In this document: piece after piece, positions 8,086-19,510 of the stretch | Position numbering within the stretch: position 1 is the stretch's first letter | Layout: each line of letters starts with the position of its first letter | Source: Paracoccaceae bacterium | GTDB lineage: Bacteria; Pseudomonadota; Alphaproteobacteria; Rhodobacterales; Rhodobacteraceae | NCBI GenBank assembly: GCA_027489375.1 | Contig: JAIXZW010000021.1 | Location: forward strand, 248,001-312,000 | Length of the DNA stretch: 64,000 nucleotides | Reading direction: 5' to 3' | Notes under the pieces: generated by a model | The model's input: only the letters and a program-made list of their open reading frames with translations | Databases searched by the model: none | What the model was told of the DNA's origin: nothing | Translations under genes and position numbers: made by a program

Positions 8086-8781
8086 ATGGATACCCAGACC
8101 CTCGCGGCAGCGCAGGAGATTGATTTCTCCTTGCTGGCCCTTTTCATGAAGGCCACGTTTACCAACAAGCTCGTGCTCATGACCCTGTTGGGAATGAGTT
8201 TCTGGTCTTGGTCGATCATCATCCAGCGGCATCTGACCTTTCGGCGGGCGCATCAGGAGGCCGACGAGTTCGATCGCGCCTTCTGGTCGGGCGAACCGCT
8301 CGACGAGCTTTACGACACCATCGCGCCCGATCCGCAAGGCGCCTCGCAGCGCATCTTTGCAGCCGGGATGACCGAGTGGCGGCGCAGCCACCGGCAGGAC
8401 GGCGGGCTGATCGCGGGGGCGCAGGCGCGCATCGACCGTGCGATGGACGTGGCCGTCGCCCGCGAGGCGGAGATCCTGAACAAGGGGCTGGCCTTCCTTG
8501 CCACGACGGGGTCCACCGCGCCCTTCATCGGGCTGTTCGGGACGGTCTGGGGGATCAAGCACAGCTTCGAGCAGATCGCCATCAGCCAGAACACCAACCT
8601 TGCCGTCGTGGCACCGGGCATCGCCGAGGCGCTGCTTGCCACGGCCATCGGTCTGGTCGCGGCCATTCCCGCGGTCGTCGCCTATAACAAGCTGAACACG
8701 GACAGCGAGCGTATCCTTGGCGGGTATGAAAGCTTTGCCGACGAATTCTCGACCATCCTGTCGCGCCAGTTGGACGCCTGA
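8086..8781 (+). CDS. tolQ: Tol-Pal proton-channel subunit TolQ
   Basis: TolQ forms the inner-membrane proton channel with TolR and energises TolA during envelope constriction. The 231-residue protein is of the MotA/TolQ/ExbB family with three membrane segments: about 25-45 (TNKLVLMTLLGMSFWSWSIII), about 140-165 (LAFLATTGSTAPFIGLFGTVWGI) and about 175-205 (LAVVAPGIAEALLATAIGLVAAIPAVVAYN). The family hallmark APFIGLFGTVWGI is clear. It is three bases from tolR. Confidence 0.97.
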   Translation: MDTQTLAAAQEIDFSLLALFMKATFTNKLVLMTLLGMSFWSWSIIIQRHLTFRRAHQEADEFDRAFWSGEPLDELYDTIAPDPQGASQRIFAAGMTEWRRSHRQDGGLIAGAQARIDRAMDVAVAREAEILNKGLAFLATTGSTAPFIGLFGTVWGIKHSFEQIAISQNTNLAVVAPGIAEALLATAIGLVAAIPAVVAYNKLNTDSERILGGYESFADEFSTILSRQLDA

Positions 8782-8784
8782 CGC

Positions 8785-9258
8785 ATGGGCGCGGGTGTAG
8801 CCAAGAAGGCGGGCGGGGGCGGACGGCGCGGGCGGCGGCGCGGTCGTGGCGGGGTGATGTCGGAGATCAACGTCACGCCCTTCATCGACGTGATGCTGGT
8901 GCTGCTGATCATCTTCATGGTGGCGGCCCCGATGCTGACGGTGGGCGTGCCGGTCGAACTGCCCGAGACGGCGGCCAATGCGCTGCCGACCGAGCAGGAG
9001 GAGCCGCTTGCCATCACCATGACGGCGGACGGGAAGCTGTTGATCCAGAAGAACGAGATCAACCCGAGCGACCTGATCACCAAGCTGACCGCGATTGCGG
9101 CGGAGCGGACCTCGGACAAGATTTTCCTGCGGGCGGACGGGTCGATCCCCTATTCCCGCGTAGCCGAGGTGATGGGGGCGCTGAACAAGGGCGGGTTCAA
9201 CAACATCGGACTTGTGACCGATGCGGGCGGGCCGACGCTTGACGGAAGCGGCGGCTGA
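8785..9258 (+). CDS. tolR: Tol-Pal proton-channel subunit TolR
   Basis: TolR is the single-pass partner of TolQ. The 157-residue protein has a Gly/Arg-rich N-terminal tail, then MSEINVTPFIDVMLVLLIIFMVAAP (about 28-52), in which the Asp of the FIDVMLVLLIIFM segment is the proton-carrying residue. A periplasmic domain follows, with LPETAANALPT and the IPYSRVAEVMGALNKGGFNNIGLVTD tail typical of ExbD/TolR. The poly-Gly/Arg leader (residues 8-23) is longer than in E. coli. Confidence 0.96.
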   Translation: MGAGVAKKAGGGGRRGRRRGRGGVMSEINVTPFIDVMLVLLIIFMVAAPMLTVGVPVELPETAANALPTEQEEPLAITMTADGKLLIQKNEINPSDLITKLTAIAAERTSDKIFLRADGSIPYSRVAEVMGALNKGGFNNIGLVTDAGGPTLDGSGG

Positions 9259-9269
9259 AGGCCGGAACG

Positions 9270-10457
9270 ATGGGTTTTCGCGAACGCACAGGCATGACCA
9301 CGGGACAGATCGTCTCGGCTGCGGGGCACGTGACGGTGTTCCTGTGGATCATGTTTGGCGACTGGCTGTTCCAGCCCAAGGACATGCCCGAAGTGACGGT
9401 GGCCGAAGTGTCGCTGATGACCTCGAGCGAGTTCGACGAGATGGTGGCGGCGGCCCCCGCTGCGGCACCCGAACAGCCCGCCGAGGCCAAGCCGGAGACG
9501 CCCGCCGAACAGCCCGCCGAGCCGGTGAAACCTGCCGAGACAGAGCCGCCGGTGGTCGAGGACATCCCCGAGGATGTTCCGGTGTCGGATGCGCCCCAGC
9601 CCATCGAAGCGCCCGAGCCGGTGGCTCCGCTTGCCGATACCGAGCAGCCCGTTCCCGTCGCGCCTTCGGATGTGAAGCCGAAGCCGCGTCCCGTAGACCG
9701 CGTGGCGGCGGTGCCGGTGGAGAACACCGAGGACGCGCCCGAGATTGCCGATACCGTGACGCCCAAGGCGTCGGAAGATGCCGCCCCCGATGCACCCGTG
9801 ATCGAGGAGCAGCCCGAAGCCGCCCCCGAAGAGGCCACGACCCAGATCGTGACCGAGGCGGTCGAGACGGAGGACAACGCGCCGCAACTGCCCAAGACGG
9901 CGTCGCTGCCGCCGCGGTCGCGGCCCAAGGACCTTGTGAAGCCCGAGGAGCCGCCCCAAGAGGACGTGGCCGCCGCCGAGCCTACGCCCGAGCCGGAAGC
10001 CGCCACCGACACCGATGCCGACGCCATAGCTGCCGCCGTGGCCGCTGCCGCGAGCGAGGCGCCTGCCGAGGAGGCACCTGCCGAAAGCACCGACACGGGA
10101 GCCGCGACGGGCGAGAGCAACGCGCCTTCGGGTCCGCCGATGACGGGGGCCGAGACGGATGCGATGCGGGTTGCGGTGCAGGCGTGCTGGAACGTGGGTG
10201 CCCTGTCCATGGAGGCGCTGCGCACCACCGTTGTCGTCGGCGTCTCGGTCAAGCAGGACGGCAAGCCGGATTCGGCCTCGGTCCGTCTGGTGAGTTCGGA
10301 AGGGGGCAGCGACGTGTCGACGGCGCAGGCCTTCGAGGCGGCGCGTCGGGCGATCATCCGCTGCGGGTCCAAGGGGTTCCCGCTGCCGCCGGAGAAATAC
10401 GACCAGTGGAAAGAGCTTGAGCTTGTGTTCGATCCGAACGGGATGCGCATGAGATGA
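9270..10457 (+). CDS. tolA: Tol-Pal energy-transducing protein TolA
   Basis: TolA spans the periplasm and links TolQR to Pal/TolB at the outer membrane. The 395-residue protein has a short cytoplasmic start, one membrane segment (about 14-34, IVSAAGHVTVFLWIMFGDWLF), a long Pro/Glu/Ala-rich, acidic middle (about 50-290) and a globular C-terminal domain (about 300-395, VQACWNVGALSMEALRTTVVVGVSVKQDGKPDS) of the TonB/TolA type. The middle is Pro/Glu-rich rather than the Lys/Ala helix of E. coli TolA, as is common in alphaproteobacteria. It sits between tolR and tolB. Confidence 0.93.
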   Translation: MGFRERTGMTTGQIVSAAGHVTVFLWIMFGDWLFQPKDMPEVTVAEVSLMTSSEFDEMVAAAPAAAPEQPAEAKPETPAEQPAEPVKPAETEPPVVEDIPEDVPVSDAPQPIEAPEPVAPLADTEQPVPVAPSDVKPKPRPVDRVAAVPVENTEDAPEIADTVTPKASEDAAPDAPVIEEQPEAAPEEATTQIVTEAVETEDNAPQLPKTASLPPRSRPKDLVKPEEPPQEDVAAAEPTPEPEAATDTDADAIAAAVAAAASEAPAEEAPAESTDTGAATGESNAPSGPPMTGAETDAMRVAVQACWNVGALSMEALRTTVVVGVSVKQDGKPDSASVRLVSSEGGSDVSTAQAFEAARRAIIRCGSKGFPLPPEKYDQWKELELVFDPNGMRMR

Positions 10458-10568
10458 GGCTTTTCCCCAAGAAAAACCGGCACGGGCTTGCGTCTCGCGC
10501 GTTCGTGTTCCCACTGTTGCAGCCGTTCGCGGCATGTTTGACCCATACCCGAGGAGACTGAGGCCCAA

Positions 10569-11906
10569 ATGACCCTGTTTCGCACCCTTTCCCCCGTTCT
10601 GGCGCTGGCGCTTGGCGTGTTTCTGGCCGATGCGGGCACCCTTCGGGCCCAGGACGGACCGCTGAGGATCACCATCACCGACGGTGTGATCGAGCCGCTG
10701 CCCTTTGCCGCGCCGACCTTCATCGCGGAAAACGGGGGGGCGGGCGATTACGCCGCGCAGATCACGCAGGTGGTGGCGGCGGACCTTGCCGGAACGGGGT
10801 TGTTCCGCGAGATCCCCGAATCCGCATTCATCAGCCGTGTGTCGAGTTTCGACGCGCCCGTCGCCTATGAGGATTGGAAGGCGATCAACGCGCAGGCGCT
10901 GATCACGGGGGCGGTGCAGGCGTCGGGCGACCAGATCGTCGTCAAATTCCGCCTGTTCGACGTGTTCAGCGGGCAGCAGATGGGCGAAGGGCTGCAATTC
11001 GCGGGCACGCCCGCCACATGGCGGCGGATGGCGCATAAGGTGGCGGATGCGGTCTATAGCCGGATCACCGGCGAGGGCCCCTATTTCGACAGCCGCGTGG
11101 TCTTCGTCGCGGAAAGCGGGCCGAAGAACCAGCGCCAGAAGCGGCTGGCGGTGATGGATTACGACGGGGCGAACGTGGCCTATCTGACGGACAGTTCGTC
11201 CATCGTGCTGGCACCGCGTTTCTCGCCTACGGGAAACCAGATTTTGTTCACGAGCTACGAGAGCGGCTTCCCGCGCATCTATCTCATGGATACGGGCAGC
11301 ATGTCGGTGCAGTCGCTGGCGCAGCAGGAAGGGACGATGACCTTTGCGCCGCGCTTCTCGCCCGACGGGCGGACGGTGGTGTTCAGCCTTGAGCGGGGCG
11401 GGAATACGGACATCTACCAGCTTGACATCGGCAGCGGGCAGACGACGCAACTGACCAATGCGCCGAGCATCGAGACCGCGCCGAGCTTCAGCCCCGATGG
11501 CAGCCAGATCGTCTTTGAAAGCGACCGCTCCGGCACGCAGCAGATCTATGTCATGTCGGCGGGCGGCGGCGAGGCCGTGCGGATTTCGGGCGGGCAGGGG
11601 CGCTATTCCACGCCCGTCTGGTCGCCGCAGGGGGATTACATCGCGTTCACCAAGCAGAACGCGGGGCGTTTCCACATCGGCGTGATGCGGGCGGATGGCA
11701 GCGAGGAGCGGTTGCTGACGGCGTCCTTCCTTGACGAGGGTCCGACCTGGGCACCGAACGGGCGCGTCATCATGTTCATGCGCGAAAGTGCGGGTGCCGG
11801 CGGTCAGTCGAGCCTGTTCTCGGTCGATATCTCGGGCCGCAACCTGCGGCAGGTGACGACCGACGGGCCGGCCTCGGACCCGGCGTGGTCGCCGCTTTTG
11901 CCCTGA
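10569..11906 (+). CDS. tolB: Tol-Pal periplasmic protein TolB
   Basis: TolB is a periplasmic beta-propeller that binds Pal. The 445-residue protein has a cleavable signal peptide (about 1-27: [19 protein letters not shown]), an N-terminal alpha/beta domain (about 30-165) and a six-bladed propeller built from repeats such as [57 protein letters not shown] and [20 protein letters not shown] short 110-base gap separates it from tolA; pal follows 85 bases later. Confidence 0.97.
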   Translation: MTLFRTLSPVLALALGVFLADAGTLRAQDGPLRITITDGVIEPLPFAAPTFIAENGGAGDYAAQITQVVAADLAGTGLFREIPESAFISRVSSFDAPVAYEDWKAINAQALITGAVQASGDQIVVKFRLFDVFSGQQMGEGLQFAGTPATWRRMAHKVADAVYSRITGEGPYFDSRVVFVAESGPKNQRQKRLAVMDYDGANVAYLTDSSSIVLAPRFSPTGNQILFTSYESGFPRIYLMDTGSMSVQSLAQQEGTMTFAPRFSPDGRTVVFSLERGGNTDIYQLDIGSGQTTQLTNAPSIETAPSFSPDGSQIVFESDRSGTQQIYVMSAGGGEAVRISGGQGRYSTPVWSPQGDYIAFTKQNAGRFHIGVMRADGSEERLLTASFLDEGPTWAPNGRVIMFMRESAGAGGQSSLFSVDISGRNLRQVTTDGPASDPAWSPLLP

Positions 11907-11920
11907 GTGTCGGCGCCCGA

Positions 11921-11949
11921 TTCACACGGGCGCGCAAAGCTGATATACG
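11921..11949 (+). promoter_or_regulatory. Possible promoter for pal
   Basis: TTCACA (11921-11926) and TATACG (11944-11949) are 17 bases apart, 43 bases before the pal start. It could give pal and cpoB independent expression. Confidence 0.35.
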
Positions 11950-11991
11950 TGGCTGCAATCGAGCCAAGAAACCCGAAAAAGGAACCGACGA

Positions 11992-12519
11992 ATGACCCTG
12001 CTTCCGAAAGCCCTCCTGATCGTTGCCGCCCTTGGTCTGGCGGCTTGCAACAACCCTGACCGCTACGGCGCTGGCGGCGCGGACGGGGCCGGAAACGGCT
12101 TTGGCGCGGGCGGGATCGGCACCAGCGGGCTGGGCGATCCGAACGATCCGAAATCCATCGCCTATTTCAACCAGTCGGTCGGCGACCGCGTGCTGTTCAT
12201 GGTCGACCAGTCCACGCTCAGCCCCGAAGGCCGCAACATCCTGATCGGTCAGGCGCAGTGGCTGAATTCGAACCCCGGCTATGCGATCATCATCGAAGGC
12301 CATGCCGACGAGCAGGGCACGCGGGAATACAACCTCGCCCTTGGTGCGCGCCGTGCGAGCGCGGTGCAGGACTTCCTGATTTCGCAAGGCGTCGCGCCGA
12401 GCCGGATGCAGACCGTGTCCTATGGCAAGGAACGCCCGATCGAGGTCTGCTCGGAAGAAGCCTGCTATGCCAAGAACCGCCGCGCCGTGACGGTGCTGTC
12501 GGCTGGCGCCGGGGTCTGA
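11992..12519 (+). CDS. pal: Peptidoglycan-associated lipoprotein Pal
   Basis: Pal anchors the outer membrane to peptidoglycan. The 175-residue precursor has a lipoprotein signal with lipobox LAAC (Cys19), a Gly-rich linker (about 22-50) and an OmpA-like C-terminal domain (about 60-175). In that domain VDQSTLSPEGRNILIGQAQWL, IIIEGHADEQGTREYNLALGARRA and the NRRAV end are the peptidoglycan-binding landmarks. It is followed four bases later by cpoB. Confidence 0.97.
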   Translation: MTLLPKALLIVAALGLAACNNPDRYGAGGADGAGNGFGAGGIGTSGLGDPNDPKSIAYFNQSVGDRVLFMVDQSTLSPEGRNILIGQAQWLNSNPGYAIIIEGHADEQGTREYNLALGARRASAVQDFLISQGVAPSRMQTVSYGKERPIEVCSEEACYAKNRRAVTVLSAGAGV

Positions 12520-12523
12520 TGCC

Positions 12524-13411
12524 ATGCGTCGGCTCGGATTGATCATTGCGCTTGTGCTGATGCCTGTCGCGGGTTTCGCGCAGGACAAGGCGCAGACGCT
12601 TGCCGATATCCGGGCCGAACTGGACCGGCTGATGGCGGATTTCACATCGCTGAAGGCCGAACTCGTGCAATCGGGCGGCGCCGCGACCGGAGCGGGTGGC
12701 GGCGATGCCCTGCAACGCATGGATGCCATCGAGGCGGAGTTGACGCGGCTGACGGCCAAGACCGAAGAGGTCGAGCTGAAGCTGAACCGCGTGATCAGCG
12801 ATGGCACCAACCGCGTGGGCGACATCGAATTCCGCTTGTGCGAGGCAACCGAGGGCTGCGATCCGGCGACCTTGCCGGAAACGCCGGTTCTGGGGGGCGG
12901 TGCGGCACCCGAGCCGGTTGCCCCCGCGCCAGATCCCAACGGTGGCACGGGGCAGGTGATCGGGGACGGGACCGTTGCCCCCGCCGATCCTGCCGCGACC
13001 GCGGGCGGGGCGGCTGCGCCGGAATTGGCGCTGAACGAGAAGGCGGATTTCGACAAGGCGAACGCGGCCTTTACGGGCGGGGATTTCCGCGGGGCGGCGG
13101 ACCAGTTCGCGGCCTTTGCGCAGAACTATCCGGGCGGGCCTTTGACGCAGGAGGCGGCCTTTTTGCGGGGCGAGGCCCTGGCGCAGCTGGGCGATACGGC
13201 GGGGTCGGCGCGGGCCTATCTTGAAGCGTTCTCGGGTCAGCCTTCGGGGCCGCGGGCGGGGCAGGCTTTGCTGAAGCTTGGTCAGGCGCTGGGCGCGTTG
13301 GGCCAGACGCCCGAGGCTTGCGTGACGCTGCAGGAGGTGGGCACGCGCTTTCCGGGATCGGCCGAGGCGGGCAATGCGGCGACCGCGATGCAGGGGCTTG
13401 GCTGCTCCTGA
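12524..13411 (+). CDS. cpoB: Cell division coordinator CpoB (YbgF)
   Basis: CpoB links the Tol machine to peptidoglycan synthesis at the septum. The 295-residue protein has a signal peptide (about 1-18: LGLIIALVLMPVAGFAQ), a coiled-coil segment (about 23-95, ending LNRVISDGTNRVGDIEFRLCE), a Pro/Ala-rich linker, and a C-terminal TPR domain (about 170-295: DKANAAFTGGDFRGAADQFAAFAQNYPGGPLTQEAAFLRGEALAQLGD). It closes the tol-pal operon. Its stop codon overlaps the probable tilS start. Confidence 0.93.
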   Translation: MRRLGLIIALVLMPVAGFAQDKAQTLADIRAELDRLMADFTSLKAELVQSGGAATGAGGGDALQRMDAIEAELTRLTAKTEEVELKLNRVISDGTNRVGDIEFRLCEATEGCDPATLPETPVLGGGAAPEPVAPAPDPNGGTGQVIGDGTVAPADPAATAGGAAAPELALNEKADFDKANAAFTGGDFRGAADQFAAFAQNYPGGPLTQEAAFLRGEALAQLGDTAGSARAYLEAFSGQPSGPRAGQALLKLGQALGALGQTPEACVTLQEVGTRFPGSAEAGNAATAMQGLGCS

Positions 13412-14637
13412 CCGCGACCATCGAAGAGAGGTTTGCGCAAGGCCTGGCGGGGGTGGAGCCTCCGCTGGGCCTTGCCGTTTCGGGGGGCGGGGATTCCGTG
13501 GCGTTGCTGCATCTGGCGGTGGCGGCGGGGGTGCCTGTGGCCGTGGCGACCGTGGACCACGGGTTGCGGGCCGAAGCGGCAGCCGAGGCGGCAGCGGTGG
13601 CGCGGGCTTGTGCGGGGCTGGGGGTGGCGCATGTCACCCTGCGCTGGCACTGGGACGGGCAGGGCAATTTGCAGGACCGCGCGCGGCGCGGGCGGCTGGC
13701 GCTGCTGACCGGTTGGGCCAAGGGCGCCGGGTTGCGGGCCGTGGCACTGGGCCATACCGAGGATGATCTGGCCGAAACCTTCCTGATGCGGTTGCAACGC
13801 GGGGCGGGGGTGGACGGGCTGTCGGCGATGGCGGCGCGGCGCGAGGTGGCGGGTGTGACCTTGGTGCGACCGATGCTTGCGATCCGGCGCGAGGAATTGC
13901 GCGGCTGGCTGCGGGCGCGGGGAACCGGATGGGCCGAGGACCCGTCGAACGAGAACGACCGTTTCGCCCGCGTGCGCGCGCGGCGGATGGTCGCCACGCT
14001 GGATGCGGCGGGGATCGGGGCGCGGGTCCTTGCCGACACGGCGCGGCGCATGGCCGAGGTGCGTGATGCGCTGGAGGCGCAGGCGCGGGCGGCGGCGGCG
14101 GATGTGGCGCGGATCGAGGCGGGGGATGTGCTTTTCGACGCAAGCCGTTTTGCCGCTTTGCCGGACGAGATCAGGCGGCGCTTGCTGCTGGCGGCGCTGA
14201 TGTGGGTGGGTTCGGCGGAATATGGCCCAAGGGGGGGCGACGTGCTGCGTCTGCGCGATGCCGTGGCTGCGGGACGGGCGGCGACGCTGGCCGGTTGCCG
14301 GATCAGGCTGGCCAAGGGCGTTGTCCGCATCGGGCGCGAGGCGCAGGCCGTGGCGGGGCTGGAGGTGGCGGCAAGCGGCCTTTGGGACGGACGGTGGCGT
14401 GCAATCGGCGGTGATAACAAGGATTTGACCCTGCGCGCCTTGGGCGAGGCGGGCTTGATGCAATGCGGCGCGTGGCGGGCCACGGCCCTGCCGCGGGCAA
14501 CCCTTGTCGCGGCGCCTGCCTTGTGGCGCGGGGCCGAGTTGGTGGCGGCCCCGCTGGCGGGCATGGCGCAGGGCCGGACCGTCGTTTTCAGCCCGCCGCA
14601 GGGGGTTTTGGCTGCGGCAAAGGCGGCGGGGGCATGA
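13408..14637 (+). CDS. tilS: tRNA(Ile)-lysidine synthetase TilS
   Basis: TilS converts C34 of the minor tRNA-Ile(CAU) to lysidine, changing its decoding from AUG to AUA. The PP-loop ATP-pyrophosphatase motif is LAVSGGGDSVALLHL, followed by VDHGLR, LGHTEDDLAETFLMRLQRGAGVDGLSAM and RPML. No ATG or GTG fits the start. I chose CTG 13408, whose last bases form the cpoB stop (CTGA), with AGGGG 11 bases upstream; this gives 409 residues. A TTG at 13318 would add 30 non-homologous residues. The product is certain, the start is not. Confidence 0.85.
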   Translation: MTATIEERFAQGLAGVEPPLGLAVSGGGDSVALLHLAVAAGVPVAVATVDHGLRAEAAAEAAAVARACAGLGVAHVTLRWHWDGQGNLQDRARRGRLALLTGWAKGAGLRAVALGHTEDDLAETFLMRLQRGAGVDGLSAMAARREVAGVTLVRPMLAIRREELRGWLRARGTGWAEDPSNENDRFARVRARRMVATLDAAGIGARVLADTARRMAEVRDALEAQARAAAADVARIEAGDVLFDASRFAALPDEIRRRLLLAALMWVGSAEYGPRGGDVLRLRDAVAAGRAATLAGCRIRLAKGVVRIGREAQAVAGLEVAASGLWDGRWRAIGGDNKDLTLRALGEAGLMQCGAWRATALPRATLVAAPALWRGAELVAAPLAGMAQGRTVVFSPPQGVLAAAKAAGA

Positions 14638-14654
14638 TCTTCCGCTTTATCGCA

Positions 14655-14683
14655 TTGAACCCGTAGCCGTAATCTCTATCTTA
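14655..14683 (+). promoter_or_regulatory. Promoter of ftsH, possibly heat-shock sigma factor
   Basis: TTGAAC (14655-14660) lies 15 bases before CTATCTTA (14676-14683), a form close to the RpoH-type -10 (CYTATNT) of Rhodobacter. FtsH is RpoH-controlled in other bacteria, so stress induction is plausible. The spacing also fits a housekeeping promoter. Confidence 0.45.
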
Positions 14684-14738
14684 TAAGACAAGTGCCTGAC
14701 CCGTCTTTGCGGGAACGGGCGGTTTGAGGAGACTGTTC

Positions 14739-16646
<1,908 letters not shown>

Positions 16647-16672
16647 CCCGAGGCGGTCCGTGAGCGGAATGA

Positions 16673-16710
16673 AGCCCCGAAACCTTAGCCGGTTTCGGGG
16701 CTTTCGTTTT
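16673..16710 (+). terminator. Rho-independent terminator of ftsH
   Basis: Perfect 12-bp arms AGCCCCGAAACC (16673-16684) and GGTTTCGGGGCT (16691-16702) with a six-base loop are followed by TTCGTTTT. Confidence 0.88.
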
Positions 16711-16913
16711 GGCGGCTCTGGCCGGCGTTGCGGCCTTTGCGGTCGGGAGCGGGTTGGCCGTGCGTCTAGGCGGGGCGGGGCGGGGCGGGTTCGGGCGGCG
16801 GGTGCAATCCTGCGGGGCTTGCGTGTTTCGTCGCGGGGGGCGAGGGTGCCGGTGGGCTTTTGCCGCCCGTGGGCGGTCTACTGCGCCGATCTTGTCCTTG
16901 GCCGGAGGGTGCC

Positions 16914-17513
16914 ATGCCAGCCTTGAAACCGACCGCATTCACCGCGCGTATCGTCTGGCTTGGCCTTGTGCCGGATCGGGGGCGGCGGCTTGAATCGGAA
17001 GCCGTCGAAAGCCTGCGGGCGACATTCGCGGGGCCGGAGGGCGAGGATCATGGCGGGCTGACGCGGGCGTCCTGTTCGCGGGTCACGGCGCTTTATCCCA
17101 AGGGGACGGGCATCCGCAACACGCGGCAGTTTTCGGTGCTGTCGGTCGAGGATCTGGCGGCGATTGCCGGGCGGATGGGGCTGGAGCGGATCGACCCCGC
17201 ACTTCTGGGCGCGACGATGGTGGTCGAGGGGATACCGGATTTCAGTCGCGTGCCACCGTCGAGCCGCTTGCAGGGGACGGGCGGGGCGACGCTGGTCGTG
17301 GATATGGAAAACCGGCCCTGCGTGCTGCCCGCCAAGCCGATCGAGACGCGGCATCAGGGCTATGGTGCCGCGTTCAAACCGGCGGCGCAGGGGCGGCGCG
17401 GGGTGACGGCATGGGTGGAGCGCGAGGGGGTTTTCACACTGGGCGAGACGCTGCGGCTTTTCGTGCCGGACCAGCCCGTCTGGCCGCATCTGGCCGTGGC
17501 GCGGCGGGGCTGA
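16914..17513 (+). CDS. MOSC domain-containing protein
   Basis: MOSC domains occur at the C-terminus of molybdenum cofactor sulfurases and as stand-alone proteins such as YiiM. This is a stand-alone 199-residue form. Matching stretches are HGGLTRASCSRVTALYPKGTGIRNTRQFSVLSVEDLAAIAGRMGL, LGATMVVEGIPDFSRVPPSSRLQ and VVDMENRPCVLPAKPIE, in which the Asn-Arg-Pro-Cys is the conserved cysteine region. The substrate is unknown; sulfur transfer or a molybdenum enzyme link is only inferred. ATG 16914 follows GGAGG. It stands alone between the ftsH terminator and fhs. Confidence 0.8.
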   Translation: MPALKPTAFTARIVWLGLVPDRGRRLESEAVESLRATFAGPEGEDHGGLTRASCSRVTALYPKGTGIRNTRQFSVLSVEDLAAIAGRMGLERIDPALLGATMVVEGIPDFSRVPPSSRLQGTGGATLVVDMENRPCVLPAKPIETRHQGYGAAFKPAAQGRRGVTAWVEREGVFTLGETLRLFVPDQPVWPHLAVARRG

Positions 17514-17767
17514 GGCGGCTTTTTTCCGTCCGATGAAGCATCGGGACGCGGCCCGCGGGGGGCAATGGCGGAGGAATCGCGCCCCGCCCAACTTGGAATG
17601 AACGTTCCGAAGTTGGAAATATTTCCGCTGCCGTTCCATTATTTCCGATCGGAAACCCGCGCTGGCGAAAATGGCGGTGAACATGTCGCAAAAGCAGGCC
17701 ACATAGCGCGTTTCACCCGATATCAAGTCGCAAACGGGGCATCCGCCCCCAATGGGAGCACGGGACA

Positions 17768-19444
17768 ATGGCATTCAAAACCGACATCGAGATTGCACGC
17801 GAAGCCAAGAAAAAGCCGATCATGGAAATCGGTGCCAAGCTGGGCATCCCGTCGGAGCATCTGCTGCCCTATGGCCATGACAAGGCCAAGGTGAGCCAGG
17901 AGTTCATCAAGTCGCTTTCGGGCAAGAAGGATGGCAAGCTTGTCCTCGTGACCGCGATCAACCCGACCCCGGCGGGCGAAGGCAAGACCACCACGACGGT
18001 CGGTCTGGGCGACGGTCTGAACCGCATCGGCAAGAAGGCCGTCATCTGCATCCGCGAAGCCTCGCTCGGGCCGAACTTCGGGATGAAGGGTGGTGCGGCT
18101 GGCGGCGGTTACGCGCAGGTCGTGCCGATGGAGGAGATGAACCTCCACTTCACCGGCGACTTCCACGCGATCACCTCGGCCCACAACCTGCTGTCGGCGA
18201 TGATCGACAACCACATCTACTGGGGCAACGAGCTGGACATCGACGAGCGCCGCGTGTCGTGGCGCCGCGTGATGGACATGAACGACCGTGCGCTGCGTGA
18301 CATCGTGGTCAGCTTGGGCGGCGTGTCGAACGGCTTCCCGCGCCAGACCGGCTTCGACATCACCGTGGCGTCGGAAGTCATGGCGATCCTGTGCCTGTCC
18401 AACGACCTTGAAGACCTGCAAAAGCGTCTGGGCGACATCGTCGTGGCCTATACCCGCGCCAAGAAGCCGATCTACTGCCGCGACATCAAGGCCGATGGCG
18501 CGATGACCGTGCTGCTGAAAGACGCGATGCAGCCGAACCTTGTGCAGACGCTGGAAAACAACCCCGCCTTCGTGCATGGCGGCCCGTTCGCCAACATCGC
18601 GCACGGCTGCAACTCGGTCATCGCGACCAAGACCGCGCTGAAGCTGGGTGAATATGTCGTGACCGAAGCCGGTTTCGGGGCCGACCTCGGCGCCGAGAAG
18701 TTCTTCGACATCAAGTGCCGCAAGGCTGGTCTGAAGCCCGCTGCCGCCGTGATCGTGGCAACGGTGCGCGCGATGAAGATGAACGGCGGGGTGGCCAAGG
18801 CCGACCTCGGTTCGGAAAACGTCGATGCGGTGAAGAAGGGCTGCCCGAACCTTGGCCGCCACATCGCCAACGTGAAGAGCTTCGGCGTGCCGGTGGTCGT
18901 GGCGATCAACCACTTCTACAGCGACACCGATGCCGAAATCGCGGCGGTGAAGGCCTATGTGGCCGAGCAGGGCGCGGAAGCGATCCTGTGCAAGCACTGG
19001 GCGAACGGCTCGGCCGGCATCGAGGATCTGGCGCACAAGGTCGTGCAGCTTGCGGAATCGGGCGCGTCGAACTTTGCCCCGCTTTACCCCGATGAAATGC
19101 CGCTGTTCCAGAAGATCGAAACCATCGCCAAGCGCATCTACCATGCGGACGAGGTGATTGCCGACAAGTCGATCCGCGACCAGCTCAAGGCTTGGGAAGC
19201 GGCGGGCTACGGCCATCTGCCGATCTGCGTGGCCAAGACCCAATACAGCTTCACCACCGACCCGACCGTGCGCGGTGCCCCCACGGGCCACACCGTTCCG
19301 GTCCGCGAAGTGCGGCTGTCGGCGGGGGCCGGTTTCATCGTGGTGATTTGCGGCGAGATCATGACCATGCCGGGCCTGCCCAAGGTGCCGTCGGCGGAGG
19401 TGATCCGCCTGAACGATCAGGGCCACGTGGAAGGGCTGTTCTGA
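17768..19444 (+). CDS. fhs: Formate-tetrahydrofolate ligase
   Basis: Fhs makes 10-formyl-tetrahydrofolate from formate, THF and ATP, feeding one-carbon units to FolD in either direction. The 558-residue length is normal. The P-loop TPAGEGKTT is at 67-75, and [39 protein letters not shown] is diagnostic. Codon choice is richer in C-ending codons than in most neighbours, suggesting strong expression. The 254-base gap upstream holds AT-rich stretches but I see no clear riboswitch. The next genes encode a chorismate mutase and two FolD paralogues, so this is a one-carbon gene block. Confidence 0.97.
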   Translation: MAFKTDIEIAREAKKKPIMEIGAKLGIPSEHLLPYGHDKAKVSQEFIKSLSGKKDGKLVLVTAINPTPAGEGKTTTTVGLGDGLNRIGKKAVICIREASLGPNFGMKGGAAGGGYAQVVPMEEMNLHFTGDFHAITSAHNLLSAMIDNHIYWGNELDIDERRVSWRRVMDMNDRALRDIVVSLGGVSNGFPRQTGFDITVASEVMAILCLSNDLEDLQKRLGDIVVAYTRAKKPIYCRDIKADGAMTVLLKDAMQPNLVQTLENNPAFVHGGPFANIAHGCNSVIATKTALKLGEYVVTEAGFGADLGAEKFFDIKCRKAGLKPAAAVIVATVRAMKMNGGVAKADLGSENVDAVKKGCPNLGRHIANVKSFGVPVVVAINHFYSDTDAEIAAVKAYVAEQGAEAILCKHWANGSAGIEDLAHKVVQLAESGASNFAPLYPDEMPLFQKIETIAKRIYHADEVIADKSIRDQLKAWEAAGYGHLPICVAKTQYSFTTDPTVRGAPTGHTVPVREVRLSAGAGFIVVICGEIMTMPGLPKVPSAEVIRLNDQGHVEGLF

Positions 19445-19510
19445 GCCACCGCCTTGCGAAACGGGGCGCGAGGGTTTACCTCGCGCCCTGTAAGACGAAG
19501 GGCGCAGGCG

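Noticed and set aside
9150..11675. Long open frame on the minus strand across tolA-tolB (841 codons)
   Set aside because: It is opposite two well-matched genes, is Arg/Gly/His-rich and matches no family. Long antisense frames are expected at this GC content.
17514..17767. Riboswitch before fhs
   Set aside because: The gap has short AT-rich stretches but no clear folate or SAM riboswitch elements by eye.
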